Assembly (NCBI GenBank): GCA_021234155.1
Contig: JAJEKV010000017.1
Span: 3,814,792 to 3,878,791, forward strand
Direction of reading: 5' to 3'
DNA length: 64,000 nucleotides
From: Isoetes taiwanensis
Lineage: Eukaryota; Streptophyta; Lycopodiopsida; Isoetales; Isoetaceae
Positions within the stretch are counted from its first letter, which is position 1. The number at the start of each line of letters is the position of its first letter. Position numbers and translations under genes: made by a program. Under the pieces are notes generated by a model. It saw only the letters and a list, made by a program, of their open reading frames with translations. It ran no database searches and was not told the origin of the DNA. Positions 25,724-36,204 of this stretch are shown one piece after another.

Positions 25724-27018
25724 TTAGCAAAGAATAGCCCTTATCATCATGGTGTGTACTGGCTGACCCCATCTTATGTTTTTGTATTTGTTTCTGATAT
25801 CTCCGTATACTGGGCACTCATTGAGCAGGTGATTCTCATCCTCCACTTTCCCAATGTCACAAATTCTGTATACTCGGTCGTCTTTTTCTACTCTCCTCCA
25901 TCTGTCCTTTTCAATTCTTAGATCATGGCTCCCCATCCTAAATCTCGCTAGGATATCTCTCCTTGTCTTTCCTAGCAGATTATCTCGGTATATCTATTGT
26001 CCTATCTGCTGCTCTGGATTGAAGACTGTCGTAAGCCAAAGTGTCTTGGGTCCTGTGTGTTTTTGCAGCCATGCTCACATAGCCTTGTCTGCCCAGTCCT
26101 CATTCCATTTACCTTCGTTTACCAGGTCACTCAGGTTCATCCCCATTTCTCTGGTCCACACTGCCAGATCCTTAAACCATCCACTGCTCGTGATGATTCA
26201 CTCATTGCAATACTCGATAATTTCTTTGGTTTCCCACCTGCATTGTCTCTTATTAGATATCTGATAGTCTTCTCCCATGCCCTCACCTCCATTGGTTTCT
26301 GCCCTGTCTCGTATACTATGGCTGTTAGCGGTGTGTTTGTTCTCAGCTTAAATTCCTGTTTATGCCACTGTCTGAGGATCCCTTCCTGTTTTTCCCATTT
26401 CTTATCTGTTAAGCCGGTCCCCAAGCTTCAGCCCCATATAGCTGCATCGTCACGACCGCGGCACTGAACAGGTAGCATTTGATCTCCCAGTCTTATTATT
26501 CTGCTTTTATTACAGAAATTTTTCATATTAAAGTAACTCCCAATGGCTGATTGGAATCTCGCATCTGCACCTTTAGCCCATTTCCCCGTGCCATGTGCAT
26601 CATACCCCAGATACCTGTACTCTGTTGATTCTTCTAGTTCTGTTCCCAAATACCTGAACGGTCTGTGTCTGTTCCTGTTACCGAAGATGACTATTTTGGT
26701 CTTTGTAAGGTTTACTGTTAACCCTGTCCTTTCGCAAAAGGTCTCTAGTAGCTTCAGTAATCTGTGCATTCCCTTGTTTTTTGTGGCCATCATGCTCAGG
26801 TCATCAGCATATAACATGATAGGTACCTTGGTGTCCCCTAGTGTAGGGGCGTCCATGTCCCCTTGTTGTTCTGCTATGAAGTCTTGTAATGCATCTATGT
26901 ATATTCCGAACAATGTTGGGGATAATGGGATAATGGGATAATGGGATAATGGGGATATGTTATAATCTCCTTTGTATACCAAGCCCTTGCAAACTGCAAG
27001 GATGGGAAAGAGTACCAT
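25724..27018 (-). mobile_element. LINE (non-LTR retrotransposon) remnant: reverse transcriptase and zf-RVT
   Basis: Read on the minus strand, the block 27018-26428 encodes a reverse transcriptase part: PLSPTLFGIYIDAL, the catalytic YADD in IMLYADDLSMMA, then TGLTVNLTKTKIV and YRYLGYDAHG, as in non-LTR retrotransposons. A frameshift near 26425 leads into 26424-26137 (thumb/connection region). Another break leads to 25936-25724, where GSHDLRIEKDRW is followed by RICDIGKVEDENHLLNECP, the zinc-binding zf-RVT end. The copy lacks endonuclease and RT N-terminus and has frameshifts, so it is dead. The same end motif (GAHRLRIEIGRW) occurs in the plus-strand LINE near 52.6 kb, so both belong to a related clade. 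Confidence 0.85.
26918..26957. repeat. Minisatellite GATAATGG(G) within the LINE remnant
   Basis: About four copies of a 9-bp GGGATAATG unit stand exactly where the RT motif QGCPLSP should begin, so the array replaced or interrupted the coding region just before PLSPTLF. It marks the left limit of recognisable RT sequence. Confidence 0.8.
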
Positions 27019-27328
27019 GGGTCATGCAGAAGCCAGCCATTGATTTTCATCAAATAAATTTTAAAATTTTAACAAAGCAGACAAATAGTTTTAAACCAAC
27101 AGGCTTTATTTAGCACGCACATGCCAAACCTGATCACTCTGAGACATTTGAATGCGACAAGCATCTTAGATAGACTTATAGAATCTGTAGAGATTATCAT
27201 AAAGGGGTGAGAATTGAAGGTTGCTTCAAATATCATGCCATGGACCTGCATATATTTCATAATCCTTCATTCTTGGTTAGAAACTACAAAGCACTGAGAT
27301 GTACACAAAGATTACAAGATTACATGTT

Positions 27329-27693
27329 GACGGTGGTAACCATGGAGGCCGAAATGCATGATCCCAATTACGGGACTGAATTACAAAGAAGATTACTTGA
27401 TGCCATACACCATTAAAAAGCTTACTGCAAGGGCTTTTGAAAGCATCAAAAATTGCTCAAAACCAATACCCTAGATAGGAGATATCTGAGATTGAAGCAA
27501 CGCCAAAACTGACGATAACCATGGAGGCCGAAATAGATGATCCCAATTATGGGTCTGAAGTAGAGAGAAATCTACGTGATGCCATACACCATTAAAAAGC
27601 TTACTACAAGGGTTTCTAACGCACCAAAAATCGCTTGAAATGGACACCCGAGGAAGGAGACATTCGAGATTGAAGCAGCGCCAAAACCCTAGC
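27329..27693. repeat. 182-bp tandem duplication
   Basis: Two copies start at 27329 and 27511, both containing ACCATGGAGGCCGAAAT, then GATGCCATACACCATTAAAA, and ending in GCGCCAAAAC or a close variant. Short open frames inside (for example after ATGGAGGCCGAAAT) differ between copies and look non-coding. A second, 48-bp duplication with GCCTTTATCTAATATTCA follows at about 27727-27811. Confidence 0.85.
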
Positions 27694-27819
27694 CCTAGTG
27701 AACTACGCCATCCCCAAATCAGCCAAGCCTTTATCTAATATTCACATACAATCACACAATCTTTTTTTTTTTTAGCCTTTATCTAATATTCATATACAAC
27801 CACACAATCTCTCTTTTTT

Positions 27820-28980
27820 TCTGAAAATCAATGGCCAAGAAAAGATGCACTCTAGAAATACTATTTAGTGCAGTCAAACGAATGCATCAACCAAACCAAA
27901 GCAACACCATATTGAAAAGCGTACAAAAAACACAAAGGAATCCCCCTATTATTGTGCTATATATTTCAACGTAAGGGATAGATGCAATGAAAATTCTTGC
28001 ACTGCGACTCGCATGAAAGCTTTTCATTCATCTCAGCAGTTTTTGCTACAATAGTATAGAGTGGGTAGTTGCACATCGCAGGCTACCCAAGAAATGAAAA
28101 ACATAGGGAATATCCAGTTATAGCACCTGCTACAGATGCTGGCTAGTGTACCTGCCGAGAGCTTATCGCCGGGATTAAAAAACCCCGCCCTTTCGAGTTT
28201 TCGAGGAAAAACCCTAGCGATAAAATCTCGGCAAGGGGCTTGGACAACATAGGGCTGCTAAACGTTCCCACAAAAAAAAAACCCACGCTCCACAGAGAAT
28301 ACCGAAGTCGCGCATCACCCCTGGACCTGCACGCACCAACAAAAAAACTAATAGAGAAAAAACCTCAAAAAGCGAGGGGCTGGTCACGCGTGCCACGCGA
28401 CAATTATAACAAATATGAACATATAAATAACAATTTTAAAGGGGGGAGGGTGGGAGCCATAGATACTTTTGAGAGATGAGAAAGCGCCGATGAAACGTCG
28501 ATGAAGAACTCTGCAATAAATAGCGATCCCCCAACCTGATGAACGGCCTAAAAATGCATGCGATGCATGCACCCGACGCATGCAATGCATGCATGCTCGT
28601 CTTGTGCAAGAATGTCGATCCGCTACGGGAATCGATGACATTCTTGCATCTTAAGAGATAGATGCAATGTAAGAGATAGATTCTTAACCAATGAGATCGA
28701 TTTAGACTGAAGATGCGAGGAATGTCTATTAAAAACATTGTGAAATTTTTTTCCTTCTCCACAAACCATTTTTTCTCTAAATAAGGTTAGGGCACACAAA
28801 CTTAAGTACAAGATCGGGTAGGGATATGTAAAACGTAAGATAGTCCGTAAGCACATCTAGTTAGAGGGCAAGGAAACTGGTTTTTCCTATTTACGTATGT
28901 AGGGGTTTTCCACCTCCAAAAAGACGTATTCAGGGGTTTTTTGGTGACCCCTTGCATGCACATGAGGTATCCCCATATGC
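27820..28980. other. Intergenic stretch, no supported gene
   Basis: A T-rich and A-rich background with CpG-containing patches near 28140-28400. A local run of GCATGC/ATGCAT motifs lies at 28553-28597. Reading frames on both strands are short and overlap without domains. No gene, RNA or element could be supported. Confidence 0.4.
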
Positions 28981-28989
28981 CTAGGTGAG

Positions 28990-29060
28990 ACCCCCGGCGC
29001 TTTTGGTATGCTTTCATAGGTAGGTAGCTAGGTAGGTAGGTAGATTATATTTTAACGTCC
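28990..29060. repeat. Dispersed element with TAGG microsatellite, inverted relative to 10.9 kb
   Basis: The segment CTTTTGGTATGCTTTC, then a short TAGG array, then TTTTAAC is the reverse complement of the flanks of the long TATC array at 10.92-11.05 kb. Further matching with the other copy seems to extend over TTATGAGATAATTTACAAC. It is a dispersed family whose internal tetranucleotide array varies in length. Confidence 0.6.
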
Positions 29061-29100
29061 ACTTATGAGATAATTTACAACGAACAATGTTCCTAAAACT

Positions 29101-29192
29101 TTCTGGAACTTTAGAGAATATTTTGGAGCTCTAGAAGAATATTCTTTGAACTTTCTAGAAGGTTCCTAGAATATTCTATAGGAATATTTTTG
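29101..29192. promoter_or_regulatory. Cluster of heat-shock-element-like motifs
   Basis: Alternating GAA/TTC blocks are dense here: TTCTGGAA at 29101, AGAAGAATATTC at about 29133, TTCTAGAAGGTTC at 29153 and AGAATATTC at about 29168. TTCnnGAAnnTTC is the binding pattern of heat-shock transcription factors. A TATA-like TATATATGATAT lies just downstream near 29215. No gene is clearly placed behind it, so it may be a mobile element promoter (as in heat-responsive retrotransposons) or a chance cluster in AT-rich sequence. Confidence 0.4.
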
Positions 29193-29596
29193 TATAAACT
29201 GGTGACAACCCTCTATATATGATATCTATATGGTTATCACAGATACCAGATGGAAGACCGGGCATCAAATATGAGATAATGATAGGTACAACTCTGATAG
29301 ATATATATTGTCAACTGTGGAGGAGCCACGTGTCAATTCATCTTTTTTGCTCATAGCAGGAAAAATAAGAAAATGAAACTGAAATACATATGTATTGTAT
29401 ATAGCATATCAGGTTTTTTAGCAGGCTTGCCTAACCCCCTACAAGGATTCATCGCTTACCAGTCTATCCACGTCATTATCCATGTCATCTAAACTCATAT
29501 GTTGTCGTTAGATCTTCATATTTTAGATCTAATGGCTAAGGAAATTAGAAACTCCTGGGAAAATAAGCTCCTGCCTTCTACTGTTCTTTCATGATA

Positions 29597-29598
29597 TT

Positions 29599-29635
<37 letters not shown>

Positions 29636-29697
29636 TTTCTTCTTTCTTCTTTCTTCTTTCTTCTTTCTTCTTTCTTCTTTCTTCTTTCTTCCTTCCT
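29597..29697. repeat. TTTC / TTC microsatellite
   Basis: About ten TTTC units followed by about fourteen TCT/TTC units. The opposite-strand frames encode only lysine/glutamate/arginine runs and are not genes. Confidence 0.9.
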
Positions 29698-29699
29698 GT

Positions 29700-31400
29700 T
29701 GTAAGTAAGCATGTGGCCCAAATACCCTTTTTTCCATGCATGATATCTCCAACTCCCCCTTTTTCGAAACCCATTTGAGAAATTAAGATTTTGAGGTTTT
29801 ACTGAGGATGTTCTCGCATCCAAATGAAGGAAAACTGAACCTAAAGCTTTTGGAATATGCCAAGTCAGATACAGAAGATGGAGCAAGTGAATATTTAGTG
29901 CTAGGCCGGAGCTATATGTTTGCTACAGTAATAACTTATTTTGAAATCCACCCAAAACAGATCCAATTTCTTCAAGGAATTGATATTTCCCATTAAGCTA
30001 TATTCTTCTTGTACGCATATAATGCTTTTGTGAACTTGATTTACATTATTCCAATATTAGACTTAGCAATGATGTTTTTACACAATATGTTAGCTTCTAG
30101 GAAGGAATTTGCAATGAACACAAAAAAACCTACCGATAGGGAATCCTGCTGTGAGAAGACACCGATAACCGGCTAACTGAAATGAGAATGCTTATGTAGT
30201 GCTCATCCCTCTCCAGAATCTCGATCCAATGGCTCGAATCGATTGCATTCTATTCTAAGACAAGCATTAACATTTATGCTTATATGACTCCTTTAATCTG
30301 ACCTAATATATCTTCTACCTCCAAACTTGGGATGTAGTACTATGCAATGAACAATATATTAAAGGTTGAGCTTATAATTCATCTAATAGGATCTAACCAT
30401 CTACCATAAAATGCTACATCCCTGCTTACCTTTGCTTCTAGGTGCTCTTTTCATTAATGGTCATGTGGACGATGACAACTCCCTTTTCTTAGACTATCAA
30501 AGAAAGTTGCTATTTGCATTGGAATTGTCCACTAATAAGTCAAGTTTGTATTCTTATCACGTGCAATGGATGTCAAAGCCTAAATTATAGAGCGATATAA
30601 GCATTTGACCCTGTCAATCGCTTATGACTGGAATATAATATGCCGGCATATGCTATGGATTATGCCCTCATTTGACGATTGTAATGCAATAATAAGATGC
30701 AACAACAATAATAATAGGACGGGCACAATACTTGAGCAACATCACAATTGGAATGCGTGTCTAGTTCAGATTGCAGTTTAATAATAGGACAGGCACAATA
30801 CTTGAGCAACATCACAATTGTAATGCGCATCTATTCACATAATTACTACATAATTCTAGCTAACTCCTTGTACTATAATGGGAAAAAAAAGAAATTATCT
30901 CGAACCCATGTAAGGGAGCTAAAACCCCAACTAGCCACCTGCGCTAAACAGCAATATTGCAAGAAAAACAATCCTTATTAAATAATAACCCGACTGTTAC
31001 CGTATTCGACTTATAAAATAGACAAGGAGTTTGAATCCAACCCCGAAAGGGGAGCCACTATTTCGCCCAGCTCAGATTTCAGTTATATATTATGTGTTGG
31101 TTATTCTGGTAATAGTGTGATTGATAAGAGTATGATTTCATGGAAGTATTCACCCATCACAATTTAAGGAACCTAAACTAAACGTATGATACAACGCTTC
31201 AAGTAATTGACAATGAATGATCTACCATTGTCTGATATTTAAGGCGCAACTTGTGACAAAAGGGAAGGACGCAATGCCAATGGACTATGCATAAATCTTT
31301 GTCTCGGATATAAGGATGCATTCCCATTGAACTTGTTTGCCAATATACAAGCTAACTTATGTGAAAGTCTTCTTGGGTGTCAGCCATTGTAAGGAATATT
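29700..31400. other. Intergenic stretch with a short tandem duplication, no supported gene
   Basis: A unit with GGCACAATACTTGAGCAACA is repeated at about 30720-30765 and 30790-30835. A SINE-like head is annotated separately at 30885-30960. No coding region could be supported. Confidence 0.45.
30885..30960 (-). mobile_element. tRNA-derived SINE-like head
   Basis: On the minus strand, GCGCAGGTGGCTAGTTGGGG (D-arm/A-box-like) is followed about 27 bp later by ATGGGTTCGAG (B-box/T-arm-like), and then a T-rich run. This is the arrangement of a polymerase III promoter in tRNA-derived SINEs. It is not a tRNA gene: no cloverleaf acceptor stem or anticodon stem could be made. Confidence 0.45.
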
Positions 31401-31402
31401 TT

Positions 31403-33127
31403 CTAGCATGCAGTGATCAATGGTCTTTCTACATGTCCCTTCAACGTGTCTGCTTCATAAAAATTCTCTCCCTTGTGAGTAGCGTAAATACTTGACATGA
31501 GACAATAAGCACCAGAACTAGTGAAATCCAATAGGAGGATCTCATCAAAGCATCTTCTTCCTAATTCTACATTCCCTTGCAGTTTGCATGTGCTAAAGAG
31601 AGTTTTCCATAGACAAATATCACGTTGCCTGGTAGTTTTAAGTAAATCTTCTGCATCTTTGAAATATCCTGCTCTGCCAAGAAGATCCACTAAGGCAGTA
31701 ATGTGGAGTAGATTGGGTTTTATCCCATGGTATTGGCTCATGTTCTTAAAATACCAGAGACCTTCATCCATCAGACCTGCACGATTAAAACCAGTAAGAA
31801 TGCCATTGAAGGCTATATGATCTGATCTGATGCCACTATGTTGCATGTCTTCAAACACCTGCAAAGCTAATCTAGCCTCACCAACTTGGGCATATCCTGC
31901 AATCATTGCACCCCATGATGATATATCTCGATTCAGCATTGTGGCAAAGATTCGACTAGCCTCCTCTAGATTTCCACATCTAGCATACATATCTACAAGA
32001 GTATTTGCTAAAACAATGTCAGACTGTAAACCACTCTTATTTAGTTCTTCATGGATACGCCATCCCTGACCTATGGCACCTATGCTACCACATGCTTTCA
32101 AAATACTTGAGAAGATTTCTTTATTCGGCTGAATTCCTTCATGCTGCATATATTCATAACATTCAAGGGCAACAACACCTTCATCATGTTGGGCATATCC
32201 TGCAATCATCGTACCCCAGGTAACCAGATTTCGGTTTGGCATTCCCTCAAAAACCATCCATGCTTCTTCCAAGCTCCCACATTTTGAATACATGTCTACA
32301 AGTCCATTTCCCAAAACAATGTCATATTGGACCTCATCCCTGATGATTTGTTCGTGAACGCATCTGCTCTGAAATATAGAACCTATACTGCCACATGCAC
32401 TCAGGATATTAGAGAAGATGAATTTGTCTGGCTGAATGCCTTCCTGCTGCATGCTTTCATAGTATCTCATAGCAAGAGCTCCCTCACCATGCTGGGCATA
32501 TCCTGTAATTAACGCGCTCCATGTAACCACATTCCTATATGTCAACTTTTGAAATGTTTTATATGTCTCCTGCAGGCTTTTGCATTTTGTGTACATATTC
32601 ACAAGGCTGCTATCCACAACAAGGTCAGGTTGCAGACCATTTTCAAGGATCTGGTCATGCACATGTCTACCAATCTCTATGGCACCTATGCTTCCACAGG
32701 TTTTCAAAATGCTTGGAAATGTGAACTTACCTGGTTGTATACCCTCGTATTGCATTCGATCATACAATTGGAGGACAAAGCCACCATTGGGCAGTTTGGC
32801 ATGAGCATCCATGATTGCATTCCATGCATACTGACTTGGTTTAGGAACCTGGTTAAATGCATGTAATGCCTCATACAAGCTCCCACAGGAGGCAAAGAGG
32901 CGAATGAGATGGGCTGTTAGAAGCCCATTGGTGTCTACATCACCATGGATAATTAAGGCCTGAACTCGTCTACCCATTTCCAAGCTCCTCTGCTTTGTAC
33001 ACTCCTGCACCAGTTTGTTAGCGACATCTTGAGATATGGGAGTCCCGTGGTGCTGTTGGGTAATTTCTGCCCACTGAAGTGCATCATCAAACCGTCGTTT
33101 ATCATAATCTGGAAAATGCCTGCTAAC
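31403..33127 (-). CDS. PLS-class pentatricopeptide repeat protein with E-type end
   Basis: The minus-strand frame is open from about 33127 to the stop at 31403. It encodes about a dozen PPR repeats of alternating P, L and S type, seen from the recurring blocks LVDMYSKCGSLEEAW, VVTWSALITGYAQHGEGALA, YESMQQEGIQPDKFIFSNIL and ACGSIGA. A segment LVDLLGRAGYFKDAEDLL plus WKTLFSTCKLQGNVELGRR corresponds to the E motif. No DYW deaminase domain follows; the frame stops about 25 residues after the E region. PLS proteins bind organellar RNA and specify C-to-U editing sites; forms without DYW need a partner deaminase in trans. The first in-frame ATG is near 32977; homologous-looking sequence extends upstream without an ATG (including DDALQWAEITQQ), so the true start may lie in an upstream exon. 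The repeat-rich body is free of frameshifts, which suggests a functional or recent gene. Confidence 0.85.
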   Translation of the reverse strand, partial: VSRHFPDYDKRRFDDALQWAEITQQHHGTPISQDVANKLVQECTKQRSLEMGRRVQALIIHGDVDTNGLLTAHLIRLFASCGSLYEALHAFNQVPKPSQYAWNAIMDAHAKLPNGGFVLQLYDRMQYEGIQPGKFTFPSILKTCGSIGAIEIGRHVHDQILENGLQPDLVVDSSLVNMYTKCKSLQETYKTFQKLTYRNVVTWSALITGYAQHGEGALAMRYYESMQQEGIQPDKFIFSNILSACGSIGSIFQSRCVHEQIIRDEVQYDIVLGNGLVDMYSKCGSLEEAWMVFEGMPNRNLVTWGTMIAGYAQHDEGVVALECYEYMQHEGIQPNKEIFSSILKACGSIGAIGQGWRIHEELNKSGLQSDIVLANTLVDMYARCGNLEEASRIFATMLNRDISSWGAMIAGYAQVGEARLALQVFEDMQHSGIRSDHIAFNGILTGFNRAGLMDEGLWYFKNMSQYHGIKPNLLHITALVDLLGRAGYFKDAEDLLKTTRQRDICLWKTLFSTCKLQGNVELGRRCFDEILLLDFTSSGAYCLMSSIYATHKGENFYEADTLKGHVERPLITAC

Positions 33128-33129
33128 TT

Positions 33130-34460
33130 ATGGTCAGAAATTCCGTTTCACAAATCCGAGAAACTCATAAGTTCCACAGTCTTGCCCTATAGCTTGCATA
33201 CCTTGATTGCTGCGTTGTGCCGGGGATCAGATGCCGAGGAAGCTGCTTTCTCATCAAAGTCCGGTCTTCCTAAGTGGGTAAAAACTCGGTAGTGACTACT
33301 TTCGTCATCATAATAAACTCGAAGAATGCAGACTCTTCACAATAATTCTATACATGAATTTAGCGCTGGCGCGCCTTTTGTTGTGGTATCATATATAAGT
33401 CATCATGTTCATTTTTTTTCTGTTTGTTTTCTATTTTTCAATACATATATAAAGCAGGTACAATTTCTGTTTGAGCCTAATATTTCCACCCTGGAAAAAA
33501 ATGTGGGCATGACACGTGCCCTATAAAAAATAAAAAAATAAAAATAAAAATAAAAACTAAATTCTATTAGTGTGACGTCACTGTGCTCTCCCTGCTGTCT
33601 GAGATGTCTCCGAATCGCCCCCTTTCTTTCTTCCCCTGCAAGCATTGGAGTCTCCAAATCGCCCCCTTTCTTTCTTTCATTGGTATTTCAATGGTATTTG
33701 GAGACTCCAAATTGTCTAGGGTCTCCAAATCGGCCTAGATTTGTCAATCCGGCCCTGCTCAACGGCAATCCCTCAGTTCCAGGTCCAGTAAAATTCTCTA
33801 TGGCAACACGATTCTGAAGGTCGGATTCCCCCCAAACAGGTGGAGCGACCATGAAGCTCCGCTTCTAGCCAGTTCTCAAAATGAAAGATGTCACGCTTTT
33901 GTTCTTATCTGCTTCCTGGGGTTCTTATCCGCTGCGCATTCCTGAGCCAGGGCTTCTAGTGTTTCGAAAAAAAAAAATTCAAGAGTTATTTCGTCCAAAG
34001 CAATGGCTGTTGCGTCCATCCCCTTCGCAAATGACAGTCAGTGAGAAGTATTGCCATAACAATCGGTGAGAAGTATTGCCATATGCATGAGTCCATTCTA
34101 ATATGCAGCTGCCCATCGATCATTCGCAAGGAAAAATCACAGGATGATTCAACGGACTCAGCATGGCATCCTTCACAATTTCTGGAACTGTGGCCGCCAA
34201 ATAGTAGCTGTGCCTGTCTTATATGCCACAAATTTGCAGAAGAATGAAGGTTCACAAAGTTTTTGCTCCATTTTGGCTTTCAAAAATCGGAGAGCATATT
34301 TCCTGTTTCGCCATTGCAGAGCTGAAGTAAGGGCGGATTTGGGGTCTGAAAATGGCAATTATCTTGGGTTAAAGATTTCCACGTCAGATTCGCCAGGACC
34401 AATCAGGTTTGCGCCTTTTTTACGAAAGTCAGTATTACTTGGCAGGTAGAAGGATGAGCA
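33130..34460. other. Intergenic stretch before the island, no supported gene
   Basis: Contains A/T-rich runs near 33520-33560, repeated GTCTCCAAATCG segments near 33600-33740 and a tandem repeat of about 31 bp with GTGAGAAGTATTGCCATA at about 34040-34090. The minus-strand segment at 33165-33290 could be part of an upstream PPR exon but carries a stop. No gene could be supported. Confidence 0.4.
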
Positions 34461-34686
34461 GGCTTACTTGGCATCCACATGGCGTATTTTCATAGGGGAT
34501 GCCTGCGCTTTCATTGCAACCATTTTAATGCCGAGTTTTTTCGGGGAGTCGCCGCCGCCCAAAATAATGGTGACTTTGACCGCCCTCGCGGCGCCACCAA
34601 CTCCCTTGTCAAATTTTGGCGCCAAACTTCATCTTGTCACTCGGCCTCTCTATGCATCCTCTCGCCTTCCTCCTCATCCGCAATCC

Positions 34687-34995
34687 ATGTCTCCTATAAT
34701 TTCGTGTTTCTTGCCCCATTTACGTAACTCCCAAGGTCAAGAAGTGGGAGGTTTTGTCTCAATAGGTTCGTGGGTGAGTATGCCGCCATCAACGAGGGCG
34801 AGCATAGAGTTAAGCGACAAAGGCGATCAGGACGTGCGGACACATTGGATAGGTAGGATAAAAGAGTTTAAGTTGAATTCTAGCGGTAGAAAAGTGGAAA
34901 GTATAACAATAACGACATGCATATACCCCTTCCGATATGGCCAAAGAGCTAATCTCCACCAAAAACGGCTTCCCAAAATTGCCCGCAAATGGTAA
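34687..34995 (+). CDS. Unrecognised small protein at the left edge of the hairpin island
   Basis: The frame is open from 34468, but the first plausible ATG is at 34687, giving about 102 residues. The middle part (GQEVGGFVSIGSWVSMPPST, then HWIGRIKEFKL) looks like a small beta-rich domain; a BAH-like reading of W-I-G-R-I was considered but is not secure. The stop at 34993-34995 lies 14 bp before the first inverted repeat. A GT at 34992 and a CAG near 35132-35134 could be splice sites linking it to the next frame, but the simple joining I checked gives a stop soon after, so I keep the two separate. Function unknown. Confidence 0.35.
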   Translation: MSPIISCFLPHLRNSQGQEVGGFVSIGSWVSMPPSTRASIELSDKGDQDVRTHWIGRIKEFKLNSSGRKVESITITTCIYPFRYGQRANLHQKRLPKIARKW

Positions 34996-35008
34996 CCACC
35001 TTTAATCG

Positions 35009-35077
35009 GATCACACGACGCCGAAGCTAGCCGCCGACTACTTAACTGCGTAGAGATAGTTTCAAGGTCGTGTGATC
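35009..35077. repeat. Island inverted repeat HP1
   Basis: Left arm GATCACACGACG (35009-35020), right arm GTCGTGTGATC (35067-35077), 69 bp in total. Located 14 bp after the stop of the frame ending at 34995. The outer 11 bp pair perfectly. Confidence 0.85.
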
Positions 35078-35234
35078 TCCTTATCTTTTCATTTCTTTCG
35101 TTGACACGTGTTTACAAACAAATTTATTGTGCAGGTTTATGTTTATCAGACGTCGTGGATGTCATTCCGGCCGAAAGTATTAGTAGTGTACTTGTCGTGT
35201 ATCACATAGACATCGGAATTGTCCTTTTCCAAGG

Positions 35235-35994
35235 TATGGATGCCGTGACCTTGCGGGGTATAGGCATCTGGTTTTACGGACATGATTATAACGTAAAGGT
35301 CAGGAAACCGAGCTTGAGGCCGGTTGAATTGCCCCCTTTAAGTGAACTTTGTAAGCCACAGACTAATGAGAACAATGTAATTGCAATGAAGAAATGCATG
35401 GTTGACGAGGTGCAAGCGGGAATGTCTGAAAACGGAGGCGTGAGGATGAGTTTCAAAATCTTCACACCGTTTGAGGTATTTGCTAACATATTCCAGATGG
35501 CGCAGGAAGTTCGAAAAGCTCCGAAGACATATACGTGCTTTCTCCCCCCTGCCGATTTTGTGGATGGCTTATTTTTGGTTCCGACCTGGGATGTTCGATT
35601 CCACGAATCATCCGGTCAACTAACAGAGGTCCGCGTAGTTAAGTCCTCCTTTAAGTTCAGATACTTTCTTCCAAAACAATATTTATACGTTAATTGTCAA
35701 CTAGAACGAAGGAAACAGAAAAAGAGAGGTTGCACAACTTTTTGGGAGCCGTTTGAGGACCATAGCAGACACTCCGATGCGGTAGATATTCGAGTATGGC
35801 GAGGGGAGGAAGTCATTTATACAGCCACCATGGAAATCGAATGGCCATTATCAGAGCTAAGAGTGCTAATGGAGACAGAGGAGATTGCTGACGACTTCCA
35901 TTATTTTATTGATGGCATTAGGGTTGGTTACAGGCAAGAGGGAAATGTAAAGTTTAGTGAGTTCGCGATCAACAAGAAATTGTCTATCGCCTAG
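35235..35994 (+). CDS. Unrecognised island protein with a ubiquitin-like-looking C-terminus
   Basis: The open frame runs from about 35101 to a stop at 35992-35994. The first in-frame ATG is at 35235 (about 252 residues). Upstream of it, a TTTATTGTGCAG sequence near 35134 could be a splice acceptor, so an upstream exon is possible. The body contains FKIFTPFEVFANIFQMAQEV and a basic stretch ERRKQKKRG. The last about 70 residues (VDIRVWRGEEVIYTATMEIE through INKKLSIA) have the strand pattern of a small ubiquitin-like fold, which is an inference. No signal peptide or membrane segment is visible. The frame is free of stops over 890 bp, longer than expected by chance. No hairpin follows directly; the next gene starts 210 bp downstream. 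Confidence 0.55.
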
Positions 35995-36178
35995 CGCTTT
36001 GAATCTCGGTTTTTTATTTGTGTTTTTGTCCGATGTTTTTTTAGGGTTCCGTATTTTGTCCGATATTTTTTTAGGGTTCCGTACAATTATTTAAAAACGT
36101 TACCATCATATTTTACTTTAACTTCTGTTTTTTACTATTTATCTCTTGCCAGTTGTCTATTTTTGTCAGTGTTCGTAG

Positions 36179-36186
36179 TATAAAGC
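36179..36186 (+). promoter_or_regulatory. TATA-like element before the H3-like gene
   Basis: TATAAAG lies about 26 bp before the ATG at 36205. That is close for a plant TATA box, so the leader would be very short, or another TATA further upstream is used. Confidence 0.35.
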
Positions 36187-36204
36187 GCCATCCGCTGAGA
36201 AGCC

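Noticed and set aside
29516-29886. Minus-strand lysine/glutamate-rich frames
   Set aside because: They are translations of the TTTC/TTC microsatellite.
31521-32895. Plus-strand frames opposite the PPR gene
   Set aside because: They are shadows of the clean 535-codon minus-strand frame with typical PPR repeats.
34687-34995. BAH domain in the frame with HWIGRI
   Set aside because: Only a short W-I-G-R-I stretch fits, and the remaining BAH core motifs are missing.
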